Below are positions 31,866 to 40,412 of a stretch of DNA of 40,412 nucleotides, in pieces (the stretch's first letter is position 1; the number at the start of each line of letters is the position of its first letter). Source of the stretch: Spirochaetes bacterium GWB1_27_13 (lineage in GTDB: Bacteria > Spirochaetota > GWE2-31-10 > MWDO01); the NCBI GenBank assembly GCA_001829125.1, contig MIAN01000048.1, forward strand, positions 1 to 40,412, in the 5' to 3' direction. Position numbers and translations under genes: made by a program. The notes beneath the pieces were generated by a model. The model did no database searches. It had not been told where the DNA came from and saw nothing but the letters and a program-made list of their open reading frames with translations.

Positions 31866-34028
31866 TTACACACCGTAATATTTCTTTATTTTCTCAGATA
31901 GGTAAATATGTTTATTATCAATGATGATAAGCCCATTTTCTGTTAGTTTTAATAAAGTTTCTAATAAAAAAACAAACATTTGCGGTTTTTCTGCACTATC
32001 TTGGTAGAGAGTATAAATTTCTACTCTTAATTTCTTTTCTTGTCTTTTATATTCTACACTCCCCTTGTTTTTGTTACATTTATAAATTATTATAAATAGT
32101 TTTTTTTCGTCTGTATCAAGAGATTCGAGGAGTTTTTTTATTTTCATATTTTCTTGAACTTGATGCTCATCTGTGTTTAGATTACTTGATTTTTTGAAAG
32201 ATTCGTCTTTTTTTTGTTTTTGGTACATTTTTTTGTTAAAATCATCTGTTATTTTATCTACAAATTTATAGTATTTTCTTCTAAGGAAAAAAGTTGCCAT
32301 GATTTTTAATAAAATATTAATGGCTTTTGTAAGTTTATGTTTTTTTAACTCTTCTAATTCAATTACTTTTTTTGTAATTTTGTCTTCTTCGTTTATTAAC
32401 GCTTTTATTTTGTTGTATTTAACTTCTAACAACAAAAGATTATCAAAAAAATCTTCTTTATTATAAAAACCGATTTTATGTATGCTTTCTGGAAATTCTA
32501 AACTTATATCAATGAGTCTTGGATTTTTACTTATCAGTTTTAAAATATTTAGCATTAAAAATAAAATTCTTCTATTAAAAATTAATTCTCCAAATTCTAA
32601 TCTTAATAGTACAATTGTTATTTTTTTTAAAGCTTCTATTGGTATTACAACTAACTCCGTCCCCACAGGATTATCATAAAATTCAACTTCTTCATTAATT
32701 TCGTTTATTTTTACATATTGAAAAAAACATAATTTATTTCTAATTTCTTTATTAAAAACTCTTAGTAATACACTATGATCTCTTTTTACATTTTTATATA
32801 ATTCTTCCATAAATTTTGTATAAGAAATAATTATATTTATATCAATAGACATATTTATATTTGTTGATCTTGCTAACACTGGATATTTTTTAAAATATGC
32901 CTTAAAAGATTCTATTATTTCTGTTCTTAAACTAGAAGAATAATCATCTCCTTCTTCCATACTTATATTTTCTAAAAAATATTTATCGTTTTCTGACAAA
33001 TAATGACTTAAAATAACTAATTCTTTTTTTTGTATCTCTGATATGCTAAATTTTTGTAAAGAATTGGGATCAACTAAAGTTTGAATTATCTCCTCAAAAT
33101 TAGAAATAGTTATATTATTAAGATAGTATCTTTTGTCTTCTGGCAGTTCTTTCATTAAATAATCTTTTATATGGCTATTTTTTGATAAAAAATTGTTAAA
33201 ATTATCAATAATCTCATCAAATAATGTATTAAACTTAGAATTAAATTTATTGTTTTGTTTTAGAAACAAAAGAGTCACATCTCTGGCTGATATTCCATAA
33301 CGACTTAACTCTTCTATTTCTTTTTTATTTAAAAAATAAGACTCCTGCTCGGAAACATAAGTAAAATTTAGAGAAGGGTTTTCTTTTTTTAAAAACAAAT
33401 CTTTTTCAAGGGCTTTATCAAATTCTTTAATCAAATCTTTATCTTCTGTGTCAAAAGGTATCTTTTTTAGACAAATTTTATAAATTTCCAAAAGTGGCAT
33501 ATCAAAAAATAAAACATCAGATAAATTTCTTCTTATTAATTCAACTGGGTAAAAATAACATTTTTCTTTAACTAATAACCTGTATAAATATGAAGGTATT
33601 ACATTTTTATTGTTTTCTTCTAAATGTTTTTCTTTATTGGACAAAAGATTGTAGTACTCAGCACTTCCTTCTTTTATATATTCTTTGTTGAATGTTATTG
33701 CAATGTCAAACTCAATATTATTTTTGCTTTTAAGTGGTTCTTCATATTCTATCGAAAGTTTGTAATAAGGTAAAAAATTAAAAACCAAATTCTCTTTTAT
33801 TAAATCTTTAAAAGCTTCAGATAGATTTCTATAACCATAATTAAAATAATTATCCTTAGTCAACAAACTTGACAAAAGAATAATCGTTTTACCATTGTTG
33901 AGTAAATCAGAAATTTTTTTCTTCAATTTGCATTTATCCGACAAAGCATAAGAATTTACCAGATTGATTAATTTTGCATCCAACAAATTGTCATCTATCG
34001 GTTTTATTATATTATTTTCAGTTTTCAT
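31866..34028 (-). CDS. Unrecognised 720-residue cytoplasmic protein
   Basis: I do not recognise this protein. It has no signal peptide, and I see no clear membrane helix or nucleotide-binding motif. It is Lys/Glu/Asn-rich and looks mostly helical, with a mixed region in the centre (EVEFYDNPVGTELVVIPIEA). Residues ~600-650 form a Lys-rich linker (KKMYQKQKKDESFKKSS), and the last ~60 residues (FLLETLLKLTENGLIIIDN, then KHIYLSEKIKKYYG) have the look of a small winged helix. Codon use matches the AT-rich neighbours. No Shine-Dalgarno is visible before ATG 34028. It stands alone, divergent from the isochorismatase-like gene. Confidence 0.7.
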   Translation of the reverse strand: MKTENNIIKPIDDNLLDAKLINLVNSYALSDKCKLKKKISDLLNNGKTIILLSSLLTKDNYFNYGYRNLSEAFKDLIKENLVFNFLPYYKLSIEYEEPLKSKNNIEFDIAITFNKEYIKEGSAEYYNLLSNKEKHLEENNKNVIPSYLYRLLVKEKCYFYPVELIRRNLSDVLFFDMPLLEIYKICLKKIPFDTEDKDLIKEFDKALEKDLFLKKENPSLNFTYVSEQESYFLNKKEIEELSRYGISARDVTLLFLKQNNKFNSKFNTLFDEIIDNFNNFLSKNSHIKDYLMKELPEDKRYYLNNITISNFEEIIQTLVDPNSLQKFSISEIQKKELVILSHYLSENDKYFLENISMEEGDDYSSSLRTEIIESFKAYFKKYPVLARSTNINMSIDINIIISYTKFMEELYKNVKRDHSVLLRVFNKEIRNKLCFFQYVKINEINEEVEFYDNPVGTELVVIPIEALKKITIVLLRLEFGELIFNRRILFLMLNILKLISKNPRLIDISLEFPESIHKIGFYNKEDFFDNLLLLEVKYNKIKALINEEDKITKKVIELEELKKHKLTKAINILLKIMATFFLRRKYYKFVDKITDDFNKKMYQKQKKDESFKKSSNLNTDEHQVQENMKIKKLLESLDTDEKKLFIIIYKCNKNKGSVEYKRQEKKLRVEIYTLYQDSAEKPQMFVFLLETLLKLTENGLIIIDNKHIYLSEKIKKYYGV

Positions 34029-34175
34029 AATTATATATTCTAATTTAGATATTTTAAAAAGTCAATAGGGATAATAATTTAGATAAAAAAACGATAAAAC
34101 AAAATTCGAGTTTGTAATTTATTTTTATTTTAAATTTTTGTAATTTTCAAAAAAGTTAGAATTTTTAGCTAATTA

Positions 34176-34204
34176 TTGTAAATATTTTTTTTATAGACTA
34201 TAAT
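34176..34204 (+). promoter_or_regulatory. Sigma-70-like promoter of the isochorismatase-like gene
   Basis: TTGTAA (34176-34181), 17 bases, TATAAT (34199-34204). AAGGAG and ATG 34237 follow. Confidence 0.6.
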
Positions 34205-34236
34205 AAATACAAATATTTTTTTACCAAGGAGTTTTT

Positions 34237-35259
34237 ATGGCTAAATACGAGCTTCCGATACCTCCACATTTTAATGAGAATAAAACAGGTGAAGTTTTTA
34301 GAGTTGATTATGATTCACGAAGCAAAGAAGCCTTAGAGTGGCAAAAAAAACATGGAGTTAAACCTGCTGCAAATGACAAAACTAAAATATGTTTAATGGT
34401 TATAGATGCTCAAAATACATTCTGTATTCCGGGTTTTGAACTATATGTAATTGGTGCAGAAGAGGACAATAAAAGGTTATGTAAATTTATTTATAAAAAC
34501 TTACAGATTTTAACTCAAATTGCCCCTACTTTAGATACACATACAGCGATGCAAATATTTCACCCTATATTTTTAGTTGATGATGCAGGTAATAACCCAG
34601 CACCTATGACCCAGATTTCTCTTTCTGAAATTGAGAATGGCAAGTGGAAAGTAAACCCTGCGATAGCCAATAGTGTTGCAGGTGGGAATTATTTGGCTTT
34701 ACAAAACCATTTAAAGCATTATGCTAAAAAATTGAGTGATGGTGGTAAATATTTATTAACAATTTGGCCTTATCATGCAATGCTTGGTGGAATAGGTCAT
34801 AGCCTCGCGTCCTCTGTTGAAGAAGCCTTATTTTTTCATAATTTGGTTCGTAGTTCACAAACTGGCTTTGAGATTAAGGGTGGCAACCCATTAACAGAAA
34901 ATTATTCTGTATTAAGACCCGAAGTGCTTGAAGGTCCAGATGGAAGACCCATTGCACAAAAAAACACAAAGTTTATCAAAAAACTGCTCGACTTTGACTA
35001 TGTAATAATCGCAGGTCAAGCAAAAAGTCATTGTGTTGCTTGGACAATCGATGATTTACTAAACGAAATAAATGCTTCTGACCCAAAACTTGCAAAAAAA
35101 GTTTATCTACTTGAAGATTGCACAAGCCCTGTTGTTGTACCAGGTATTGTCGATTTTACAGAAATGGCAAATAAAGCCTTCGATAGATTTGCAAACGCTG
35201 GGATGAATATCGTCAAATCAACAACGCCGATTAGTGATTGGCAAGGTGTTACGCTTTAA
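34237..35259 (+). CDS. Isochorismatase-like cysteine hydrolase
   Basis: 340 residues, longer than the ~200 of nicotinamidase. KICLMVIDAQNTFCIPGFEL has the catalytic Asp57. LLTIWPYHAMLGGIGHSL follows the likely Lys171. VIIAGQAKSHCVAWTIDDLL has the nucleophile Cys266. These three make the isochorismatase-family triad. The extra length lies mainly between the triad positions. Family members hydrolyse amides or vinyl ethers (nicotinamide, isochorismate, N-carbamoyl compounds); the substrate of this long subgroup is not known to me. A good AAGGAG precedes the ATG; an AGACCT-type terminator follows. Confidence 0.85.
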   Translation: MAKYELPIPPHFNENKTGEVFRVDYDSRSKEALEWQKKHGVKPAANDKTKICLMVIDAQNTFCIPGFELYVIGAEEDNKRLCKFIYKNLQILTQIAPTLDTHTAMQIFHPIFLVDDAGNNPAPMTQISLSEIENGKWKVNPAIANSVAGGNYLALQNHLKHYAKKLSDGGKYLLTIWPYHAMLGGIGHSLASSVEEALFFHNLVRSSQTGFEIKGGNPLTENYSVLRPEVLEGPDGRPIAQKNTKFIKKLLDFDYVIIAGQAKSHCVAWTIDDLLNEINASDPKLAKKVYLLEDCTSPVVVPGIVDFTEMANKAFDRFANAGMNIVKSTTPISDWQGVTL

Positions 35260-35271
35260 ATAATATCAAAA

Positions 35272-35304
35272 AGACCTATCATGTTTCAAAAACCTGATAG
35301 GTCT
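35272..35304. terminator. AGACCT-type terminator hairpin (copy 2)
   Basis: AGACCTATCATGTTT and AAACCTGATAGGTCT pair over 14 of 15 positions. It begins 13 bases after the isochorismatase-like stop. It is the same element as 24984-25016, so it is a dispersed family rather than a chance terminator. Confidence 0.75.
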
Positions 35305-35505
35305 TCCTCCATTTATTAATAAAAACAAAATGTTAATAAAAGATCATTATTAAATTGATTTTTATTTTTATTTATTTTATATTATATATATTAAACAATT
35401 TTACTTATTAAAAATTAAATAATAACGATATATTAAGTAGTTTTTTCAGAGATAAACTTTTTTATTTTAGTATGTGATAAAATTTTAACTAATATATTAT
35501 TGTAA

Positions 35506-35535
35506 TTGACAAGGACGCTAATAAATTGGTATAAT
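35506..35535 (+). promoter_or_regulatory. Sigma-70-like promoter of the chemoreceptor/que genes
   Basis: TTGACA (35506-35511), 18 bases, TATAAT (35530-35535), about 60 bases before the chemoreceptor ATG. Both boxes are perfect consensus. Confidence 0.7.
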
Positions 35536-35603
35536 AAAACATTATATATATTTTTTTTTACCTTAATGAGATAAAAATATTCTTTTTTTATTTAGGACAA
35601 ATA

Positions 35604-37013
35604 ATGAATTTTTTAACTATTTTTTTTATAATACAAATTATTCTTGTTGTAGTTTTTAATATTATAAAAGGTAAATTTTTTAAAAATGCTTTTTTTAAAA
35701 GATTAATTTTATTATTTTCAGTTTTTTATGGTTTTATCTTATTTGGTAAAATAATTGAACAATTTTTACCATCAGTTTCTTTTTTAATTAATTTGTTGGT
35801 ATTTCTATGTTTTATTGGGTTATCTTTATACATTCTTATAGCTTATGGAAGAGATTTTGACAAAATAATAGAAGCATTCGACAATCTCGCAAAAGGTGAA
35901 CCTAACACAGTTTTAAAACTAAATCTAAAACAAGAATTTAAAATTCTTGGAAGGCTTTACTTACAATTAAATATGAATTTTAATTCTTTGCTCGCAAATG
36001 TAGAAAAGTTTTCAGTTGAATTATTTGATAAGATGGAAAAAATACATGAAAAGTCGTTAAGAGTAAAAGATGCAATCAATATGCAAAAAGGAATTTCAAC
36101 AAATCTTGATAATGTCTTAAATATGCAAAATGATTCTATAAACACTGGAGCAAGAGGACTTGACGATACGAGAATGATGTTTAAAAAAATGACAGAGTCC
36201 TTTACAGTTTTATTTAATCTTATAAGCAGTGTGTTTGACCAAAATCTTGCAATCCAAAACGAAAATAAAAATATGGAAAATTATTCTCTTTCTGCAATTG
36301 ATTTTACGCAAGACCTAAAGAAAATTACATTAGAAGGCACAGAAAAAATTGATAATATCATTAAATTTATTGGAATACTTGATAAATCGGTCAAAAGCAT
36401 AAAAGAAATGATTATAATGATAAAAAAAATTACATCTCAAACAAATCTTTTGGCAATGAACGCAAGTATAGAGGCTGCACATGCTGGGGAGTATGGTAGA
36501 GGTTTTGCTGTTGTTGCTGATGAGATTAGAGGGCTTGCAGAATCCTCTTCTAATGCAACTCAATCTATAACAAAAATAGTAGATTCTATATTTGAAGAGA
36601 TGGAAAATGGTAAAAATTATTCAAAAATAGCAAAAGAAGGCATAAACGAAATAAATCAGGCTATTGAAAAAACAATTACTATAATAGGTTCTGTTTCTCA
36701 TAGTATAAATCAACAAATAAAGAGTGCCGTTGATATGAAAGAAATTATAGAACAAATTCATGAACATTCAAAAGAGATAAAAGATTCATCTGAATATCAA
36801 CAAAAGAAAACTCAAGAGATATACGAAACGACTGAAAATCTTAATTCTCAAGGTATAATAATAAGTGCCTTACTTATGCAACAAAAAAGCCAAATTACAG
36901 AACTTTTAAATATGATAACAGACCTTGGTAAAATAGTTTATGATTCTAATACTTATTCGTCATACCTAAATGAAATGGTAGAAAAATTTAAAAATCAACA
37001 TAATACACAATAA
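35604..37013 (+). CDS. Methyl-accepting chemotaxis protein without a periplasmic sensor domain
   Basis: 469 residues. About three hydrophobic segments occupy residues 1-88 with almost no loop between them, so there is no extracellular ligand domain. A linker ([20 protein letters not shown]) leads into the coiled-coil signalling domain. The tip is [20 protein letters not shown] followed by [20 protein letters not shown], as needed for CheA/CheW. Such receptors sense membrane state, internal signals or a partner protein. Its stop is 28 bases from queD, in the same direction and without a terminator, so the que genes may lie on the same transcript. Confidence 0.92.
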   Translation: MNFLTIFFIIQIILVVVFNIIKGKFFKNAFFKRLILLFSVFYGFILFGKIIEQFLPSVSFLINLLVFLCFIGLSLYILIAYGRDFDKIIEAFDNLAKGEPNTVLKLNLKQEFKILGRLYLQLNMNFNSLLANVEKFSVELFDKMEKIHEKSLRVKDAINMQKGISTNLDNVLNMQNDSINTGARGLDDTRMMFKKMTESFTVLFNLISSVFDQNLAIQNENKNMENYSLSAIDFTQDLKKITLEGTEKIDNIIKFIGILDKSVKSIKEMIIMIKKITSQTNLLAMNASIEAAHAGEYGRGFAVVADEIRGLAESSSNATQSITKIVDSIFEEMENGKNYSKIAKEGINEINQAIEKTITIIGSVSHSINQQIKSAVDMKEIIEQIHEHSKEIKDSSEYQQKKTQEIYETTENLNSQGIIISALLMQQKSQITELLNMITDLGKIVYDSNTYSSYLNEMVEKFKNQHNTQ

Positions 37014-37041
37014 TTAAAATGTTTTTTTAGGCGAGGTTAGA

Positions 37042-37407
37042 ATGATATTGACACTTTATACAGAAGACTATTTTGATGCTGCTCATTTTTTAAAAAATTA
37101 TGATGGAAAATGTGCTAATTTACACGGGCATACTTGGAAAATTTGTGTTTGGGTTAGAGGAGATGAGAATCAAAAATTGCCTAATGGTATTTTGTGGGAC
37201 TTTGGTAATATAAAAAAAATAATTTTGGAATTTGACCACAAAAATATAAATGAGGTCTTAGCCGAAAACCCGACAGCCGAAAATTTAACTCTAATAATTT
37301 ACAAAAAACTCAAGTTAGATTATTCGCATCTACAATTTAAAATTAGAGTTTACGAAAAGACACACCCAAAAGAATCCTATTGTGAAACTGGTGATTTTAA
37401 TGCTTGA
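37042..37407 (+). CDS. queD: 6-carboxy-5,6,7,8-tetrahydropterin synthase
   Basis: 121 residues. Zinc ligands His15 (FDAAHFL), His28 and His30 (LHGHTW), catalytic Cys24 (GKCANLHG), and the ENLTLIIYKKL and IRVYEKTHPKESYCE blocks of QueD. Converts 7,8-dihydroneopterin triphosphate to CPH4, the second step of 7-deazaguanine (queuosine) synthesis. GCGAGG is 8 bases before the ATG. It overlaps queE by 8 bases. Confidence 0.94.
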   Translation: MILTLYTEDYFDAAHFLKNYDGKCANLHGHTWKICVWVRGDENQKLPNGILWDFGNIKKIILEFDHKNINEVLAENPTAENLTLIIYKKLKLDYSHLQFKIRVYEKTHPKESYCETGDFNA

Positions 37408-38059
37408 AATAGTAGAAAAATTTATAACTATAAGTGGTGAAGCACCAACCATTGGAGAGCCTATTTTTTTGATACGACTAAGTGGTTGCAACCTTACCTG
37501 TTCATATTGCGACACAACCTACAATAACGAAGTAAATGAGTATATTTCTTCTGATAACTTAAAAAATGAAATAATAGAAAATGTCCAAGACTTCCCAGAA
37601 TTAAAAGTTTTGTTTACTGGTGGAGAGCCTCTTTTGAAAGAAAGACAAGAAGATATTTTTGCGATCATAAACGATTTAAAATATATAAACTTTTATATTG
37701 AAACAAATGGGTCTGTACCAATAACAAATTTTACATTACCTAATTGTTATTTTGTTGCGGACTGGAAATCTCCCACATCAAAAAACGAAATTGATTTTTA
37801 TCTTGATAACTTAAAACACTTTAGGATTGATAAAGACTGTATAAAATTTGTTGTAAGTAAAGATGACCTTCATTGGCTTAAAACAAAAATTTCACATATA
37901 AATAAAATTAATCCATTTTTGCCTTTATATGTTTCACCTCAATTCAATAAAATAACACTTGAAGAAATAGCAGATTTTATTATAAAAAATAAACTTCCTT
38001 TAAAAATGTCTTTTCAATTTCATAAAATTATTTGGCCACTAAAAGATAGAGGAGTGTAA
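37400..38059 (+). CDS. queE: 7-carboxy-7-deazaguanine synthase (radical SAM)
   Basis: 219 residues. The radical-SAM cluster is Cys30, Cys34, Cys37 in SGCNLTCSYCDT. EKFITISGEAPTIGEPIFLI is the QueE substrate region and FTGGEPLL the SAM-binding GGE motif. It makes CDG from CPH4. ATG 37400 gives the normal N-terminus MLEIVEKF and overlaps the queD stop by 8 bases; a GTG six codons earlier is less likely. The queC ATG follows its stop with no gap. Confidence 0.93.
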   Translation: MLEIVEKFITISGEAPTIGEPIFLIRLSGCNLTCSYCDTTYNNEVNEYISSDNLKNEIIENVQDFPELKVLFTGGEPLLKERQEDIFAIINDLKYINFYIETNGSVPITNFTLPNCYFVADWKSPTSKNEIDFYLDNLKHFRIDKDCIKFVVSKDDLHWLKTKISHINKINPFLPLYVSPQFNKITLEEIADFIIKNKLPLKMSFQFHKIIWPLKDRGV

Positions 38060-38773
38060 ATGATTCAATCTTATAATGACGAAGACGCATTGGTTTTAGT
38101 TAGCGGAGGACAAGACTCTGTTACCTGTCTTTTTTGGGCATTAAAAAACTTTAAAAAAGTCCATTGTATAACATTTGATTATAGTCAAAAACATTCAAAA
38201 GAAATAGAAATTGCACAAAATATATGTAAAAAACTCGGTTTAACCCAAAAAATAGTAGATATTTCCTTTTTAAAAGACTTAGTAATCTCAAACCTATTTG
38301 AAGGGCAAAATGATGTAAACGAAAAACACAAATTAAACGAAAATATCCCATCAAGCTTTGTCCCTTATAGAAATTTAATATTTTTAACTTTGGCTTCTGC
38401 TTGGGCTTCTACTATAAATGTAAAAAATATTGTTGCTGGTGTTTGCCAAACTGATTATTCTGGTTACGCTGATTGTAGGGATGTGTTTGTAAAGTCTGCA
38501 CAAACCACTCTAAATCTTGCAACTGATTTTAAAGATAAAAATGTTGTAATACATACTCCTCTTATGTGGCTTACAAAGTGTGAAGAATTTAAAATGGCAG
38601 ACGAATTAGGTTGCCTTGATTTTATCATAAACGAAACTTTGACTTGTTATAACGGTGTAGAAAAATTAAATGATTTTGGTAAAGGTTGTGGAGTATGTCC
38701 ATCTTGTGAGCTTAGAAAAAAAGGCTTTTATGAATATAAAAAGAAATACCAAAATTCTGGAAATAATGAATAA
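38060..38773 (+). CDS. queC: 7-cyano-7-deazaguanine synthase
   Basis: 237 residues. The PP-loop is ALVLVSGGQDSVTCLFWALK. SSFVPYRNLIFLTLASAWAS and the zinc cysteines in CGVCPSCELRKKGF complete the QueC pattern. It makes preQ0 from CDG with ATP and ammonia. AGGAG is 5 bases before the ATG, within the end of queE. No queF or tgt is present here, so whether preQ0 goes to tRNA or elsewhere is not shown. The repeat at 38790-38837 lies after the stop. Confidence 0.95.
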   Translation: MIQSYNDEDALVLVSGGQDSVTCLFWALKNFKKVHCITFDYSQKHSKEIEIAQNICKKLGLTQKIVDISFLKDLVISNLFEGQNDVNEKHKLNENIPSSFVPYRNLIFLTLASAWASTINVKNIVAGVCQTDYSGYADCRDVFVKSAQTTLNLATDFKDKNVVIHTPLMWLTKCEEFKMADELGCLDFIINETLTCYNGVEKLNDFGKGCGVCPSCELRKKGFYEYKKKYQNSGNNE

Positions 38774-38789
38774 CCATAGTTAGTTTATA

Positions 38790-38837
38790 GCAACTATTAA
38801 CTGGTTTTAGGGATAACTAAGATTAGTTGATAGTTGC
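38790..38837. repeat. Short dispersed repeat, copy B, with terminal inverted repeats
   Basis: GCAACTATTAACT (38790-38802) and AGTTGATAGTTGC (38825-38837) pair with one mismatch and enclose GGTTTTAGGGATAACTAAG. The core matches 855-885 in 30 of 31 bases. It lies between queC and the convergent outer membrane protein gene, so it may end both transcripts. Confidence 0.65.
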
Positions 38838-38899
38838 CTACAAATATGGGCACATAATTTTTTTTATGACTTGTATCTTTGAGAATGATCAAAAGATTT

Positions 38900-40412
38900 C
38901 TATTGTTCTTTAAACCAAGCATTTCCGACGCCTTCATTGATTCTTTCTAAACTAAAACCAATAAATAAATAGCTTGCAAGATCATTTCTTGTATTAAGTA
39001 ATTTTCCATCAATATTATAAGAAAGTTCAATATTTAGGACAACAGGTACAAATTTTGGGTAGATTTTAAGACTTGTGCCAACAGTGAGTGCTGGGAGTAA
39101 ATGAATACTATTAACATCATAAGTAAAAACATTATTATTGGGGTCAACTATTTTATTGATCGCAAGACCAAGTCCTAAATCTGTATAAAAAGTCCAATAA
39201 ACTTTCCAAATTAAATCTTTTTTCATAGGTATATTAAAAAATTGGGCTGTATTTACTGTAAATAAAGGTATTCTATATTCAATATTTGTCAAAATTCCAG
39301 CAAAACCACCAAAAATCGCAAATTTTGATGCTCTATCTTCTCTAAACCAGTAATCAATATTTCTTATATCATTTGGGGTATTAGAATCTGGGGTAAAGAT
39401 TTTTATGTCATTATATCTTGCAAAACCAAAAAATCGCATTTTATAAATATGTTCTTTGTAAATAGGAAGATATAAATTGTATAACAAATCAAATTGCAAA
39501 ACTAAATTATTAGGAAATAGTTTAAGTTCATTTCTTTTTATGCTGTTTGTAAAAAGAAATTTGTCCACATTATTGTTATATTTAGTTGGTTCTGGAAAAC
39601 CAATATTAAACAATATAGCAAAACTATTCCACATATTTACTTTACTTCTTGTAAAATCATCTATTTTTCTAGATTTTAAATAGAATTCATTTAATTTTAT
39701 TGGCATTTCTAATAAAAAACTAAACCTTTTTATATAAAATTTTTGCATAACAGGAAGACTGTCTTTTAAACCATCTTTTAAACCATCTTTAGAATTTTCT
39801 ATTATTTCGTTAGTTTTATTATTTATTCCCCAGCTATTTAAATAACTAATATCAAAATAAAATTCTCCTCTTGCATTTATAATTGGTATTGGAAATATTA
39901 ATGTAAAATTTGATGCAAACTTCATATCATTTTTAAAATGATAATCAGTTGTACCATATCCTGTTATTGCTAAGTCTTTATCATTTTGATAATAAGTATT
40001 CCATACCGAAGAGTAAGCAAATCCTAATTCGTGTGAGATTGTTATCCCATAATTTGGAATACCAAAAACAATTTTACTTGTTATTGGATTACTAATAGGA
40101 TCATCACAATTTAAAGCAACTGTTAAAGTATTGGTATAGACTTTTGCTATTTTATAAATGTAAGGTAAAACTGGACCATCTTTTTTCACTTCGTATGCTT
40201 TCATATAATCATCAACATTAAAAGTCTTTTTGTTAGTTTCTTCATAATTTCTTATATATTGATTGTCCGAAGAACTATCCCATCTTAGGCTATATCCTAA
40301 GCCAAGATTAGTATAAAACGTAGCCTTTGCTGCTGGAATAGGAATACTTATACCTAAAATTGGTTTTATTTTAAAAAAATTACTTATGTTACTTATTATA
40401 TTGTTATTATCA
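38900..40412 (-). CDS. Beta-barrel outer membrane protein (3' part; 5' end beyond window)
   Basis: The reading frame stays open from the stop at 38900 to the right edge (about 503 residues). An ATG at 40204 is internal: the 69 codons before it are also open and beta-barrel-like (FFKIKPILGISIPIP; ATFYTNLGLGYSLRW). The protein is a series of amphipathic strands with aromatic girdles, for example GEFYFDISYLNSWGI, KVYWTFYTDLGLGLAI and KFVPVVLNIELSYNI. No named family recognised; a porin or surface-antigen-type barrel is likely. An in-frame 12-base tandem repeat at 39762-39791 encodes KDGLKDGLKD. Convergent with queC. Confidence 0.8.
   Translation of the reverse strand, partial: DNNNIISNISNFFKIKPILGISIPIPAAKATFYTNLGLGYSLRWDSSSDNQYIRNYEETNKKTFNVDDYMKAYEVKKDGPVLPYIYKIAKVYTNTLTVALNCDDPISNPITSKIVFGIPNYGITISHELGFAYSSVWNTYYQNDKDLAITGYGTTDYHFKNDMKFASNFTLIFPIPIINARGEFYFDISYLNSWGINNKTNEIIENSKDGLKDGLKDSLPVMQKFYIKRFSFLLEMPIKLNEFYLKSRKIDDFTRSKVNMWNSFAILFNIGFPEPTKYNNNVDKFLFTNSIKRNELKLFPNNLVLQFDLLYNLYLPIYKEHIYKMRFFGFARYNDIKIFTPDSNTPNDIRNIDYWFREDRASKFAIFGGFAGILTNIEYRIPLFTVNTAQFFNIPMKKDLIWKVYWTFYTDLGLGLAINKIVDPNNNVFTYDVNSIHLLPALTVGTSLKIYPKFVPVVLNIELSYNIDGKLLNTRNDLASYLFIGFSLERINEGVGNAWFKEQ

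Larger units (their letters stand above)
35260..35603. other. Intergenic region with terminator and promoter
   Basis: 344 bases: the hairpin at 35272-35304, then about 200 bases of featureless AT-rich sequence, then the promoter at 35506-35535 and the chemoreceptor leader. No ORF of note. Confidence 0.6.

Noticed and set aside
36960-37042. preQ1 riboswitch before queD
   Set aside because: The leader is only 28 bases after the chemoreceptor stop and lacks the C-rich stem and A-rich tail of the preQ1 class.

Overview
The window is a very AT-rich chromosomal segment from a Gram-negative, chemotactic bacterium. ADP-heptose genes (gmhA, hldE) and a beta-barrel outer membrane protein imply a double envelope. 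Two methyl-accepting chemotaxis proteins imply motility. Several lipoproteins have loose lipoboxes (for example FLFLNC), as spirochaetes do. A spirochaete-like lineage is my best guess, but nothing here proves the phylum. No rRNA, tRNA, CRISPR array, transposase or phage gene was found.

Layout. 1-4.6 kb: minus-strand housekeeping block: the 5' part of rapA, a MATE exporter, cca and a Crp/Fnr regulator. 4.7-6.3 kb: a secreted esterase lipoprotein. 6.7-10.5 kb: a translationally coupled sensory module of anchored binding protein, histidine kinase and receiver; most of it is much richer in G+C than its surroundings. 10.5-12.7 kb: coaX and asnS (minus). 12.9-23.1 kb: a plus-strand accessory island. 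It starts with a single-chain double TetR repressor and its operators, then a kinase-like pseudoenzyme, a chemoreceptor, three methyltransferases, a flavodoxin-type reductase, two family-3 solute-binding proteins, an NTF2-like lipoprotein and gene debris. 23.5-25.0 kb: a lipase-like protein. 25.1-28.6 kb (minus): an adenine methyltransferase and a PD-(D/E)XK nuclease, a probable restriction-modification pair. 28.7-31.6 kb (minus): hldE and gmhA, with a VapBC-type toxin-antitoxin cassette wedged behind an exact 89-bp copy of gmhA's own leader and start codon. 31.9-34.0 kb: an unrecognised 720-residue protein. 34.2-38.8 kb (plus): an isochorismatase-like hydrolase, a chemoreceptor without a sensor domain, and queD-queE-queC. 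38.9 kb to the end: the 3' part of an outer membrane protein gene.

How it fits together. The best supported new circuit is the double TetR. The same operator, butted against TTGACA, occurs at its own promoter and, as an 18-bp inverted pair, at the promoter of the pseudokinase-chemoreceptor genes. It is therefore probably autoregulated and controls a chemosensory operon. The other strong observations are the toxin-antitoxin leader duplication, the composition break inside the histidine kinase at its PAS/kinase boundary, and several families of intergenic palindromes. One of these families repeatedly ends right at ribosome-binding sites or start codons and also brackets the 13-23 kb island.
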